Assembly: GCA_964251665.1 (NCBI GenBank)
Contig: CAXUKO010000007.1
Coordinates: 124,001 to 188,000 of the forward strand
DNA: 64,000 nt
Reading direction: 5' to 3'
Source of the DNA: JBBQLG01 sp964251665
Lineage (GTDB): Bacteria > Bacteroidota > Bacteroidia > Cytophagales > Spirosomataceae
Part shown: one piece after another, positions 20,848 through 29,739 of the stretch
How the letters are laid out: each line of letters starts with the position of its first letter
How positions within the stretch are numbered: the first letter of the stretch is position 1
Position numbers and translations under genes: made by a program
Notes under the pieces: generated by a model
Told to the model about the DNA's origin: nothing
The model's input: only the letters and a program-made list of their open reading frames with translations
The model's database searches: none

Positions 20848-21495
20848 GTAATGGGGTAAACTAAGTTTGGTATGTGGTATTCAGTCAAAAAAACGAGAAA
20901 CAACCCGAATTTATTACGCCGCAGGCAATCGCCGGACTACTAACACACTGGAGTCCGGCAACGGGCTAAGGGTTGGAATGGGCCGGCTGTTTTTTTAGCC
21001 GGAGCACTTCGCCGTTCGGATGCTTCTTTCAAATCAGGCCGCAATTTACGGCCTTACCCGGTTAATTACCACACCCCCTCCTTTTTTCTGCCCGTTATCC
21101 CCCGCTACTCAACTGTTTTCGGCACCGTTTTAACCTTTTTTAACAGGCTGGTCAGCGCCGTACGTTACCCTGCTTGTTGGCCCGTTAGCGTACCGGAAAG
21201 GCTGTTAACGGGGTTGGAGCAGTTGAGACCGACAAAAAAGATGTCACGAACAAACGCCCATTCATTCATAAACCGGCCCGGTCTTTGAGGAGTAATCGAA
21301 CGGAACAGACTCGCTACCGGCGAAAGGGCCTTAAAACATTGTTTTCATAGATCAGGTTAATTGTTTTTTACTATATTCGTAAAAAATTAACACCAATTAA
21401 ATAATTGTTTTACTTACGAATACTAATACACGGTAGTTCAGACAACGTCCCAGGCGACACAAATCCGCTTCTTCTTACAACACACTTACATAATT
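20848..21495. other. 650-base divergent intergenic region
   Basis: Separates the leftward Kelch gene from the rightward AhpD-like operon. It contains a small hairpin CCGGCT / AGCCGG whose loop is a T-run (around 20983-21002), a GC-rich middle, and a very AT-rich stretch (21355-21410) that probably carries the operon promoter. No gene or tandem repeat was found. Confidence 0.5.
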
Positions 21496-22062
21496 ATGGA
21501 ACAGAATCTACTCTACAAAACTGTAAACTACGACGATGCCCCGGCCGAGGTGCGCGAGATTTACGACGAAACCAAGCGGGATTTAGGACTGCCTTTTGTG
21601 CTAAACTGGTTTAAATGCCAGGGCAGTAACCCGGTACTTTTACGGGGAAACTGGGCCAAACTGCGCTCTACCCTGATCCAGGGTTCCGTGCCAAACATCA
21701 TCAAGCAGCTCATTATTTATAACGTCTCCTCGCAACGGGGCTGCCAGTACTGCGCCAAGGCGCATTCGGTTTTTGCCAATACTATGGGTAAATCCTTCGG
21801 GGAGAACTTCGTAATTACCGAAAATTTAGACAGCGACCTGATTCCGCTCAGCTACCGGACGGCGGTAAAAGTGGTAACCAATGCCGCTCTGCATTCATCG
21901 TCGGTCACCGCGACCGATTTTCAGCAGCTCTTCGAGGTGGGTTTCGACGAACATGAAATTCAGGAACTGATGGCCCAGGCCGATCTGGTCAATATGCTCA
22001 ATACCATTGCCGACATTTCGGGTATTAAAATCGATAATGAGCTACTGGAAATAGACGTTTAA
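21496..22062 (+). CDS. Carboxymuconolactone decarboxylase / AhpD-like protein
   Basis: A 188-residue all-helical cytoplasmic protein. The family redox motif is RGCQYCAKAHS: C83, C86 and H90 form CxxCxxxH. AhpD-like proteins use this pair for thiol-disulphide or peroxide reduction. The length fits a single CMD-type domain with flanking helices. It is the first gene of a three-gene unit: 9 bp before a TTG-started GAF/DHp protein, itself 18 bp before a lone receiver. That context suggests a redox input to a signalling pathway, but no direct evidence links them beyond co-transcription. The upstream region is AT-rich and presumably holds the promoter. Confidence 0.87.
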   Translation: MEQNLLYKTVNYDDAPAEVREIYDETKRDLGLPFVLNWFKCQGSNPVLLRGNWAKLRSTLIQGSVPNIIKQLIIYNVSSQRGCQYCAKAHSVFANTMGKSFGENFVITENLDSDLIPLSYRTAVKVVTNAALHSSSVTATDFQQLFEVGFDEHEIQELMAQADLVNMLNTIADISGIKIDNELLEIDV

Positions 22063-22071
22063 TCCTGCACC

Positions 22072-22929
22072 TTGTCGACGACCCTGGATTTTAAGTACCG
22101 CATTATTTACGAGTCCTTATCGCGCTTTTCGAGTACCCTCAGCCGCTCGGCTACGCTGGAGGAAGTAACCCGCTGCCTGCAGCGGCAGGTGAAGTACCTG
22201 TTTGATTTTCAGCTTGTCCGCTTCTGTTTCTATCAGCAGGGGTATTACATTATTTATTCCCTCGTGGCTACCGACTGTATCCTGCAGTGCGGAGACGTCA
22301 GTTTTTTGTGTGAACATGAACGGCGGTTGCGAATCCAGGACGTGCCGGCCCTCATCGACGATGCCAGCCTCATTACCGACAGCCTGCAGCAGTGCCCGGT
22401 TGCCCTGCCGAACACGCCCACCCAGATCTGGGGCTGGAACGTAGGATTCAGTACCGGCTCGGGCATGGTGGTATCCGTATTCTCGGACAGTACCCGGCAG
22501 TTTCAACCCGCCGACGTGCCAATTCTGAAGATTGCACTGGAAAACCTCTACGCCAAACTCCTCTCAATCCGGCTGATCGAAGAACTCGGTCAGAGCAAAA
22601 AAGACGTGGAGCAGGCCCTGCTTGGTCTTCAGGAAAAGAGCGACGTCATTACGCGGCTGGTGGCTACCCAAGAGGAGATTATCCAGAGCCGTACGCGGGA
22701 GCTGGCCATCAAAAATACCAAGCTCCTCCACCTGTCCCGGCAGCACGCCCATACCATTCGCGAGCCGCTGACCCGCATTCTCAGCCTGGCCTATCTGATT
22801 GAAGTGCTGCCGCCCGAAGAAGTAATCAGCGACATTATACCCGTTCTGGTAACGACCACAACCGATCTGGACGTGGCTCTGCGCCAGGTTATTCAACAAA
22901 TCGACACCGAAATAGCATTGCCGGGCTGA
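22072..22929 (+). CDS. GAF-like sensor with histidine-kinase dimerisation helices but no ATPase domain
   Basis: A 285-residue protein. The start is TTG at 22072; there is no in-frame ATG before residue 132, and TTG places the N-terminus at a normal spot 9 bp after the previous gene. Residues 10-170 resemble a GAF domain. Residues 170-220 are coiled coil (EELGQSKKDVEQALLGLQEK...). Residues 215-285 match the HisKA dimerisation/phosphoacceptor hairpin: RQHAHTIREPLTRI aligns with the SHDLREPL H-box, with H227 as candidate phosphoacceptor. The protein ends there: no N, G1 or G2 ATP-binding boxes. It could be a phosphotransfer protein, a scaffold or a trans-phosphorylated half-kinase. The receiver encoded 18 bp downstream is the obvious partner. 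Confidence 0.8.
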   Translation: MSTTLDFKYRIIYESLSRFSSTLSRSATLEEVTRCLQRQVKYLFDFQLVRFCFYQQGYYIIYSLVATDCILQCGDVSFLCEHERRLRIQDVPALIDDASLITDSLQQCPVALPNTPTQIWGWNVGFSTGSGMVVSVFSDSTRQFQPADVPILKIALENLYAKLLSIRLIEELGQSKKDVEQALLGLQEKSDVITRLVATQEEIIQSRTRELAIKNTKLLHLSRQHAHTIREPLTRILSLAYLIEVLPPEEVISDIIPVLVTTTTDLDVALRQVIQQIDTEIALPG

Positions 22930-22947
22930 TCACCCGCTCCTACTTCT

Positions 22948-23328
22948 ATGGCTACTAAAATTATGCTGGTTGATGACAGCAGCATCTGCAACCTGATTAT
23001 GCAGAAAGTACTGACCCGGCTCCCGCTCGACGTTGAAATCTTTGACTTCACCAATCCGCTGACGGCCTTTGCGGAGTTACCCGCTCTGAACCCGGCTGTC
23101 ATTTTTCTGGACCTGAACATGCCCGAACTCGATGGCTGGGGGTTCTTACAGCGGATGAAAGACACCGCCCAGCCGCATCCGGTGATCATACTTACCTCCT
23201 CAACCAGTGCGCTGGACAGATCCCGCTGCGCCGAATTTCCCAATGTGCTGGCTTACCAGACTAAACCCGTAACGAAAGATACGGTAAGCACCCTCTTTGA
23301 TACCTTCCGGGCGAATCTGCTTCTGTGA
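22948..23328 (+). CDS. Single-domain response regulator (receiver only)
   Basis: A 126-residue REC domain without output domain. Acidic pocket DD is in MLVDDSS (9-10), phosphoacceptor D55 is in IFLDLNMPELDGWG, the switch Thr is in ILTSST and the invariant Lys in YQTKPV. It relays or buffers phosphate, as in CheY/Rcp-type proteins. Being third in the unit with the AhpD-like and GAF/DHp genes, its donor or acceptor is probably the DHp protein. A 101-bp gap separates it from the next gene. Confidence 0.93.
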   Translation: MATKIMLVDDSSICNLIMQKVLTRLPLDVEIFDFTNPLTAFAELPALNPAVIFLDLNMPELDGWGFLQRMKDTAQPHPVIILTSSTSALDRSRCAEFPNVLAYQTKPVTKDTVSTLFDTFRANLLL

Positions 23329-23429
23329 GTTTATAATGCCATTAAAAAATGTAAATTCACGAATTAAACGCCCCCAACTGCGGTTAGTAAGGTATCCCCT
23401 TAGTCTATCGTAAACCTCAGATCGAGCCC

Positions 23430-24098
23430 ATGAAAAAGGCCCTCTTCACGCTTTTTGCCCTGCTCAGTTTTGCCACCGTTGGCCACACAACAATCGGAAC
23501 CCGCGATAACGCGGGACTGTATTTGCAGGCCTACGATGACCTGCACTTAGCCAGTACCGGCCTGCGGAAAGAAGTATTTGAGTATGCCCTGCGCGGATTG
23601 CAGAAAATGAGTAAAGCCCGGCCCATTCTGTCCATTGTCGACATGAGCCAGCCCTCAACCAGCAAACGACTCTATGTGATTGATCTCCTGAGCCGCAAAC
23701 TGCTGTTCAATACCTACGTGTCGCACGGCCGGAATACCGGCGATCTGGCGGCCAAACGATTCTCCAATACAAACGAGTCCTTTCAGTCGAGTTTAGGATT
23801 TTACCAGACGCTGGGTACCTATCAGGGCAAGCACGGCCTGTCGCTTAAACTACAGGGACTCGAAAAAGGATTTAACGACAATGCCTACGACCGGGCCATC
23901 GTGGTGCACGGTGCCGACTACGTTTGCGAAGATTTCATTAAGCGGACGGGGCGGCTGGGCCGGAGTCAGGGTTGCCCGGCGGTGCCGAATGCCCTCTCCA
24001 AAGGCATCATTCAGGCCATCAAAAACGGTTCGTGCCTGTTTGTTTACTACCCCGACCCGACTTACCTGAAACGCTCCAGCTACCTGTCTAACGCGTAG
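23430..24098 (+). CDS. Murein L,D-transpeptidase catalytic-domain protein (YkuD_2 type)
   Basis: A 222-residue secreted protein: signal peptide residues 1 to about 20. The catalytic domain spans about 55-215 with the family motifs VVHGADY (His) and GRLGRSQGCPAVP with nucleophile C182. YkuD_2 proteins are compact relatives of L,D-transpeptidases; they are thought to cross-link or trim peptidoglycan through a thioester intermediate in the periplasm. The 3' end overlaps by 19 bp the 3' end of the converging second L,D-transpeptidase gene, so the two enzymes are encoded tail to tail. Not to be confused with that larger YkuD enzyme: only the HxxG...SxGCP core is shared. Confidence 0.9.
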   Translation: MKKALFTLFALLSFATVGHTTIGTRDNAGLYLQAYDDLHLASTGLRKEVFEYALRGLQKMSKARPILSIVDMSQPSTSKRLYVIDLLSRKLLFNTYVSHGRNTGDLAAKRFSNTNESFQSSLGFYQTLGTYQGKHGLSLKLQGLEKGFNDNAYDRAIVVHGADYVCEDFIKRTGRLGRSQGCPAVPNALSKGIIQAIKNGSCLFVYYPDPTYLKRSSYLSNA

Positions 24099-25243
24099 AT
24101 GTCGTTATAGAACCGGAGTTTACCGGCGGCATCCACATCGGCCGTGTTGTAGACGATAAAGACCGGGAAGGGCTTCGGCAGCTTCAGCGTCTTCGGTTTC
24201 TGGTCGATCAGGCAGCGATCCATATATCCCTTGTCGAATACCGGCGCACCCAGCACGAAGTTGGCCAGTTCAACGGGTTTCTGCACCCGCACGCAGCCAT
24301 GACTGCGAAAGCGGTCGGTCGTTTCGGTGAACAGATCGCGGCTGTTGGTGTCGTGCAGGTAGATGGCAAACGGGTTATTCAGATCGAATTTGATCAGCCC
24401 GAGCGAATTACTGCAACCCGATGCCTGCCGGATGCGGTAGGGAAAGTTGGTAGCCGACAGCTCATCCCAATTAACGGTGCCCGGATCAACCGGCTGTTCG
24501 CGGCTGTCGAGCACTTCCAGGTTCTGGTGATCCAGATAACTCAGATCGGCCTGAATTTTGGGGAGCATCTCCTTAATGGCAATGCTCTTGGGCACGTTCC
24601 AGTACGGATACGTGACAATATCATTCATGGTCGTGACCATGCAGGGCGTTTTCTTGTCTTTCTTGCCCACGATCACCTGCATTGGCAGGAGCCGCTGCCC
24701 GCTCCGGTCAAACACGTTCAGCTCACCCGATGGAATATTGACGACCACGAACTTGTCCATCTGGAACCGGTTGAGGTACCGGTAGAAGTTAAGCGTCTGC
24801 CGGATCAGCCGCAGCGAATCGGGCGAGGCCTTCTCTTTTCGCAACTGATTGTAATAGCCCACCAACTGATTATACGGACCAAACGTCGATGCTGTAACCC
24901 TGGCAGGGGCCGTATCGCTGGAGTCTACGGTTTCGCGCAACCCATCGAAGGTTAACCGGGACGGTTTTTTGCCGTACCGTATCTCCATTGCCAGTCGCTT
25001 TTGCTTGTCCAGCAACTGCGGGACCGCTTCCGAACCAGCAGCAAACCGGGTTGTATCAATGCCCAGCGAATCAGCCTGAGTGCATAACCGGTGCAGTGCC
25101 AGCAGGGCCTGACTCTGTTTTTGCCGGTCCTGCGCTTCGGTCGTTTCCACGGCACGGCGGTTGAGATACATTCGGCCAACAAAAATCAGCCCCAGCACAA
25201 CCACTACGACTGCCGCGCCAATACTTAGTGTCCGATTGTTCAT
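24080..25243 (-). CDS. L,D-transpeptidase (YkuD family), membrane-anchored
   Basis: A 387-residue protein with an N-terminal membrane anchor (residues 7-25, no cleavage site). A helical scaffold part (30-170) precedes the YkuD domain, whose motif is HDTNSRDLF...RSHGCVRVQ with catalytic C317. These enzymes make 3-3 cross-links between stem peptides or attach proteins to peptidoglycan, in the periplasm. It overlaps the convergent YkuD_2 gene by 19 bp at the 3' end. Its promoter should lie in the 190-bp divergent spacer shared with the alpha/beta hydrolase gene. Confidence 0.93.
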   Translation of the reverse strand: MNNRTLSIGAAVVVVVLGLIFVGRMYLNRRAVETTEAQDRQKQSQALLALHRLCTQADSLGIDTTRFAAGSEAVPQLLDKQKRLAMEIRYGKKPSRLTFDGLRETVDSSDTAPARVTASTFGPYNQLVGYYNQLRKEKASPDSLRLIRQTLNFYRYLNRFQMDKFVVVNIPSGELNVFDRSGQRLLPMQVIVGKKDKKTPCMVTTMNDIVTYPYWNVPKSIAIKEMLPKIQADLSYLDHQNLEVLDSREQPVDPGTVNWDELSATNFPYRIRQASGCSNSLGLIKFDLNNPFAIYLHDTNSRDLFTETTDRFRSHGCVRVQKPVELANFVLGAPVFDKGYMDRCLIDQKPKTLKLPKPFPVFIVYNTADVDAAGKLRFYNDIYALDR

Positions 25244-25301
25244 AGTTCAGTCCGTTGAGATGATGGTTCTCTGCTAACAACGTCCAAATGGCGTTGCCGG
25301 T

Positions 25302-25313
25302 TATGAATTCATA
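25302..25313. promoter_or_regulatory. 12-bp palindrome in a divergent promoter region
   Basis: TATGAATTCATA is perfectly palindromic and lies in the 190-bp spacer between the divergent L,D-transpeptidase and alpha/beta hydrolase genes. CATGAATTTATTGG follows about 40 bp to the right. It could be an operator, but one short palindrome is weak evidence. Confidence 0.3.
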
Positions 25314-25433
25314 GGATAGACCGTGAATTTGGGAACCGGATTAGACGTACCCATGAATTTATTGGCTTCCAGCCGTACTGCTGACAGTGGGTTCCCGAAA
25401 TCCAGTATCTTACCGGAGTAACCCCAAACGGCT

Positions 25434-26300
25434 ATGATTCCACGGCTTACGCTCACCTGCCTGCTTATGGGCAGTCTGCTTTTCCCCCTTCTGACGCTGG
25501 CTCAGTCGCCCGGCAAGCCGACAACCGCGACTATTGCCTATGGCAACAATAAAGCAGCCGGGCATTATGCCGCCATCCGGGGGATTGATCTCTATTACGA
25601 AACCTACGGCAAGGGAAAACCCGTGCTCTTTATTCACGGCAACGGCGGTAACATCGACGATTTTACGGACCAGATCCCTTACTTCGCCAGCCGTTACCGG
25701 GTTATCGTGCCCGACAGCCGGGCGCAGGGTAAATCCACGGACCCCGGCGATTCGCTGACGTATGACATGATGGCCGAAGACTTGAACGCTCTGCTCAACA
25801 CGCTGCATCTGGACTCCTGCTACGTAATCGGCTGGAGCGACGGCGGTATCAACGGTCTGCTGCTGGCGATGCGTCATCCCGAAAAGGTTAAAAAGTTAGT
25901 CATCACCGGCGCGAATCTGTGGCCCGACACTACGGCGCTGGTACCGGCGATTTACCACGGCATTGAACAGGCCTACCGCGATCTGCAAAAACGGGAGCAG
26001 ACGGCAGCCGTGAAAAACATGGCCAAGCTGAACCGGATGATGCTCATTGAACCGCACATCACGACGGAGCAATTACAGGCCGTGCAGTGCCCGACGCTGG
26101 TTATTAGTGGCGATCATGACGTGATTCGGCCGCAGCATACGCTAACCATTGCCGAGTCCATTTCGAAGTCATATTTGTGGATAGTACCCAACTCCGGCCA
26201 CTCGACGCTGATCACTTACAAAAACCAGTTCAACCAACAGGTACATACGTTTTTCCAGACCCCTTACCGACGCATTGACGGTTTCAACCGATTCCATTAA
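25434..26300 (+). CDS. Secreted alpha/beta hydrolase
   Basis: A 288-residue protein with a signal peptide (residues 1-23, ending TLAQ). Alpha/beta hydrolase fold: oxyanion strand PVLFIHGNGGNIDDF, nucleophile elbow GWSDGG with S135, acid in ISGDHDVIRP (near 226) and base His in NSGHST (near 254). It is an esterase/lipase-type enzyme exported to the periplasm or medium; the substrate cannot be inferred. It is followed 26 bp later by an amidase gene on the same strand, and both are secreted, so co-expression is likely. Confidence 0.9.
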   Translation: MIPRLTLTCLLMGSLLFPLLTLAQSPGKPTTATIAYGNNKAAGHYAAIRGIDLYYETYGKGKPVLFIHGNGGNIDDFTDQIPYFASRYRVIVPDSRAQGKSTDPGDSLTYDMMAEDLNALLNTLHLDSCYVIGWSDGGINGLLLAMRHPEKVKKLVITGANLWPDTTALVPAIYHGIEQAYRDLQKREQTAAVKNMAKLNRMMLIEPHITTEQLQAVQCPTLVISGDHDVIRPQHTLTIAESISKSYLWIVPNSGHSTLITYKNQFNQQVHTFFQTPYRRIDGFNRFH

Positions 26301-26326
26301 CCTCATCCACATTTTATCACTGCCCG

Positions 26327-27898
26327 ATGCAAAAACGATTACTTCTCCTTCTTCTGGGTTATTATTGGCTAACCGGTTCGGCACAGGCCCAGTCATTCAC
26401 GCCCGAAAAACTACGTGAAGCCACCATCACCAGTCTGCACACGGCTATGCAGACCGGCAGGCTCACAGCAACAGAACTGGTACAGCGCTACCTCGACCGG
26501 ATTGAGGCCTACGACAAGCAGGGGCCGTTTATCAACGCCATTATCATGGTCAACCCAAGGGCGTTGCTGGAGGCTCACCGGCTGGATTCCATCTACCGGA
26601 TGACGGGTAAATTTGTGGGACCACTGCACGGTATTCCGGTCATCGTGAAGGATAATTACGATACCTACGACATGCCCACTACCAACGGGACACTGGCGAT
26701 GAAGAACTCCATTCCGCCCGATGATGCCTTTGTGGTGCGGAAGATTCGGGAGGCCGGAGCCATCATTATTGCCAAATCGAATCTGGCGGAGTTTGCCTAT
26801 ACGGGCAACTTCTCGGTTAGCTCCATTCTGCCGGGCTACTCCCGCAACCCCTACGACACCCGGCGGACAACGGCCGGTTCGAGCGGGGGCACCGCAGCCG
26901 CTGTAGCCGCCGATTTTGGTACGATTGGTCTGGGTACCGATACGGGTAGTTCCATTCGCGGCCCGGCGGCTCATCAGAGTCTGGTTGGCTTCCGGTGTAC
27001 CCTGGGATTGATCAGCCGCGACGGCATTGCCCCGCTGGCCCTGAGCAGCGATACCGGTGGCCCCATCTGCCGAACCGTTGAGGATGCTGTTCGGGTGCTG
27101 GACGTGATCGCGGGCTACGATAAAGCCGATACGATTACCCGGCGCGGTGAGGGAAAAATCCCGGCGACATACCAGGCGTTTATGGATAAAGATGGCCTGA
27201 ACGGTGCCCGGATTGGCGTATTTCGTCAGCTCATCACGTCCCGGAAATCCGACCCGCAGGTGTACGCACTGTTCAACCGGGCACTGGACGAACTTCGGGC
27301 GGCCGGGGCTACTGTCATCGACTCCATTGCCGTACCGCAGTTGGATACCATCACCAAATCCCGCGATACCATTCCGCAGCTACGGCGCGACTTCAACCAG
27401 TACTTGGCGAATCTGGGGCCGAACGCTCCGCACAAAACCCTCGGGTCAATCATCAAATCAAAGCAGTTTCACCCGTATCTCGAAAAGGCGCTGTTGGACG
27501 CCAACGCCGATACGCTGGCACCCGAAAAGCATAAAGGATGGGCCAAAAACATGGCGCTGAACGAGCAGCTGCGGCAGTTGCTGCTCCGGGCAATGGATTC
27601 GATGCAGGTGGATGTGCTGGTGTATCCCTCGTTCAGTTACCCGCCCCGGTTCATCGGGGATCTGAACACACCGTCGGGCACCAATAATAATGCGCTCTCG
27701 CCCCCAACGGGCTTTCCGGCGTTCACCGTGCCGATGGGCTTTACCTACGGCACCCTCCCCGCCGGGCTTCAGTTCTTTGGGCGGCCCTTCAGCGAGCCGA
27801 CGCTCATTAAACTCGCTTATGCCTATGAACAGGCCACGCACCACCGGGTACCGCCAGCCAGCACGCCACCGCTGCCCAAACGAAAGCGGAAGGTGTAA
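26327..27898 (+). CDS. Secreted amidase (amidase signature family)
   Basis: A 523-residue protein with signal peptide (residues 1-21, ending AQAQ). The Ser-cisSer-Lys triad is complete: K108 in VIVKDNYD, cis-S185 in AGSSGGT and nucleophile S209 in GTDTGSSIRGPA. The Gly/Ser-rich signature spans about 180-215. Amidase-signature enzymes hydrolyse carboxylic amides; exported members with this length are often annotated as peptide amidases or GatA-like, but GatA itself is cytoplasmic and this gene has no gatB/gatC neighbours, so it is not the tRNA amidotransferase. A 58-bp perfect palindrome follows the stop by 3 bases. Confidence 0.92.
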   Translation: MQKRLLLLLLGYYWLTGSAQAQSFTPEKLREATITSLHTAMQTGRLTATELVQRYLDRIEAYDKQGPFINAIIMVNPRALLEAHRLDSIYRMTGKFVGPLHGIPVIVKDNYDTYDMPTTNGTLAMKNSIPPDDAFVVRKIREAGAIIIAKSNLAEFAYTGNFSVSSILPGYSRNPYDTRRTTAGSSGGTAAAVAADFGTIGLGTDTGSSIRGPAAHQSLVGFRCTLGLISRDGIAPLALSSDTGGPICRTVEDAVRVLDVIAGYDKADTITRRGEGKIPATYQAFMDKDGLNGARIGVFRQLITSRKSDPQVYALFNRALDELRAAGATVIDSIAVPQLDTITKSRDTIPQLRRDFNQYLANLGPNAPHKTLGSIIKSKQFHPYLEKALLDANADTLAPEKHKGWAKNMALNEQLRQLLLRAMDSMQVDVLVYPSFSYPPRFIGDLNTPSGTNNNALSPPTGFPAFTVPMGFTYGTLPAGLQFFGRPFSEPTLIKLAYAYEQATHHRVPPASTPPLPKRKRKV

Positions 27899-27901
27899 CT
27901 G

Positions 27902-27959
27902 TCCGTTCTCTTCCCCATAGTCCCGGACTTAAGTCCGGGACTATGGGGAAGAGAACGGA
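27902..27959. terminator. 58-bp perfect palindrome after the amidase gene
   Basis: Arms 27902-27930 and 27931-27959 (29 bp each, no spacer) are exact reverse complements. The centre reads GTCCCGGACTTAAGTCCGGGAC. It directly follows the amidase stop but has no T-run, so it may act as a transcript end/stabiliser or be a REP-type element. Confidence 0.7.
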
Positions 27960-28030
27960 TCACTCCACAAAAAATCGGTATCTTAGACCTCGATACACCT
28001 GTTAATCCAATCCTGAAACTAATTTTTCGC

Positions 28031-29551
28031 ATGCTTCATCGTTCCATCTGGCCACCCGTTCGGCTCGCCACCGGCCTGTTAGTCACCTTACTTTCCATCC
28101 ATCAACCGGGCTTTTCCCAGTCTAAACCCAAGGCCACGGCGAAAGCATCCTACGCTGCCGATGCACAGTCAGCCATTAAAGAAAGCGACCTGAAACGGGA
28201 TTTATTTTCCCTCTCCGATGATCATTACCGGGGTCGTCAGGCGGGTTCGCTGGATGAATTGAAAGCGTCCATGTGGATTGCCGAGCAGGCCCGCGCCATC
28301 GGCCTTCAGCCCGCCGGGGACGATGGTACATTCTTCCAGTTTTTTCACCTCCAACGCACCCGCATCAGCGAAACCAGCCGGTTTATCATCGGCACCCGCC
28401 AACTGGTCTACGGTCGCGACGCCCTGGTTATTACCCCGGCCATTGCGTCGGTCGATGCGCCGATGGTGTTTGTCGGCAAGGGCACACCCGACGATATGGC
28501 TAAGGTCGACGTCAAGGGAAAAGCCGTGGCGCTGGAGTTTTCGGGGACGCCCCCGGCTGACATGAGTTTCCGCCGGTTCATGAACACCACCTTTCAGCGC
28601 CGGTCCGCCGAACTGATCAAAGCGGGTGCCGTGGCCGTGCTGTTCGTTTCTGACGACCGGGCGCAAAAGGTATTTGACACCTTTGGCAGTGCGCTCGAAC
28701 TGGGTCGCTACGACTTACCGGGTGGCCCCAATACCCGCGTCTTTTCGCAGGCACCCACCATCTGGTTGCCCGCCCGGGCGCTGGACTGGGTACAGCAGCC
28801 CAATCAGCAATTCACCAACGTTGTTAACGTCGAAAGTTTTAGCTACCCCTCGGTGAACATCATCGCCAAAGTGCCGGGCACCGATCCCAAGCTCAAAGAC
28901 GAATACGTGCTGTTCAGTACGCACCAGGATCACGACGGGATTCGCCGGGCGGTGGCAGGAGACTCGATCTTCAACGGGGCCGACGACAATGCAACGGGCT
29001 GTGCGGCTACCCTTGCCATCATGCGGGCGTTTGCGCAGAAGCCCGGAAAACGGACGGCTTTGTTTGTTTTTCACGGTGCCGAAGAACGCGGCTTGCTGGG
29101 CTCCCGCTATTTCACGGTGAACCCGACGGTGCCTAAGGAGTCCATTGTGGCCGTACTGAACGCCGAGATGATCGGCCGGAATGCGCCCGACAGTGCGGCT
29201 CTGCTGGGTTCGCAGCCGCCCCACCGCAACTCGCTCGCGCTGGTTAATGATGCCATGGCCGCCAATCAGATGGGGCCGAAGTTTAAGCTGGACACGTTAT
29301 GGGACAAACCGACTCACCCCGAAGGCTGGTATTTCCGCTCGGACCATCTCCCCTACGCCCGCCTGAATATTCCGGCCATCTGTTTCACTACGCTGCTGCA
29401 CGCCGACTACCACACGCCCAAGGACGAACCGGACCGCATCAACATTCAGAAACTGGCCAACATGACGCGCTGGATTTACCAGACCGGCTGGATGGTGGCC
29501 AACAAACCCGAACGACCGGCTATTGACCCCGGTTTCAAATTAGAGCGTTAA
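28031..29551 (+). CDS. Secreted M28 family metallopeptidase
   Basis: A 506-residue protein with signal peptide (residues 1 to about 30, ending GFSQ). A PA-like inserted domain occupies about 125-255. Di-zinc ligands are recognisable: HQDHDG (H298 region), GADDNATGCAA, FHGAEERGLLGS with the Glu-Glu pair, NAEMIGRN (Glu where most members have Asp) and YHTPKDEPDRIN. These are aminopeptidase or carboxypeptidase-type enzymes working outside the cytoplasm. With the preceding amidase and hydrolase it forms a run of three secreted hydrolases, although the palindrome at 27902-27959 may separate transcripts. A terminator follows at 29586-29626. Confidence 0.93.
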   Translation: MLHRSIWPPVRLATGLLVTLLSIHQPGFSQSKPKATAKASYAADAQSAIKESDLKRDLFSLSDDHYRGRQAGSLDELKASMWIAEQARAIGLQPAGDDGTFFQFFHLQRTRISETSRFIIGTRQLVYGRDALVITPAIASVDAPMVFVGKGTPDDMAKVDVKGKAVALEFSGTPPADMSFRRFMNTTFQRRSAELIKAGAVAVLFVSDDRAQKVFDTFGSALELGRYDLPGGPNTRVFSQAPTIWLPARALDWVQQPNQQFTNVVNVESFSYPSVNIIAKVPGTDPKLKDEYVLFSTHQDHDGIRRAVAGDSIFNGADDNATGCAATLAIMRAFAQKPGKRTALFVFHGAEERGLLGSRYFTVNPTVPKESIVAVLNAEMIGRNAPDSAALLGSQPPHRNSLALVNDAMAANQMGPKFKLDTLWDKPTHPEGWYFRSDHLPYARLNIPAICFTTLLHADYHTPKDEPDRINIQKLANMTRWIYQTGWMVANKPERPAIDPGFKLER

Positions 29552-29585
29552 TCAGTTGCATTAACCCAGCCTTACCTGCACGTTT

Positions 29586-29626
29586 CAATCGCCAGCCTAT
29601 TCTCATGGGTTGGCGATTGTCGTTTT
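29586..29626 (+). terminator. Terminator after the M28 peptidase gene
   Basis: CAATCGCCAGCC (29586-29597) pairs with GGTTGGCGATTG (29608-29619) with one G-T pair, followed by TCGTTTT on the plus strand. Confidence 0.75.
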
Positions 29627-29739
29627 AGTCCATCGGCCGCTTGCGAACTTTTCTCTTTGTGTGTATGCCGAACAGCTTGGAAAGTAGTTTCTGACCATGC
29701 CTAAATCCGGCAAAACAGATAGACCTAAACCTGTTCAGT

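Noticed and set aside
26327..27898. Amidase as GatA of the tRNA amidotransferase
   Set aside because: It has a signal peptide and no gatB or gatC neighbours.
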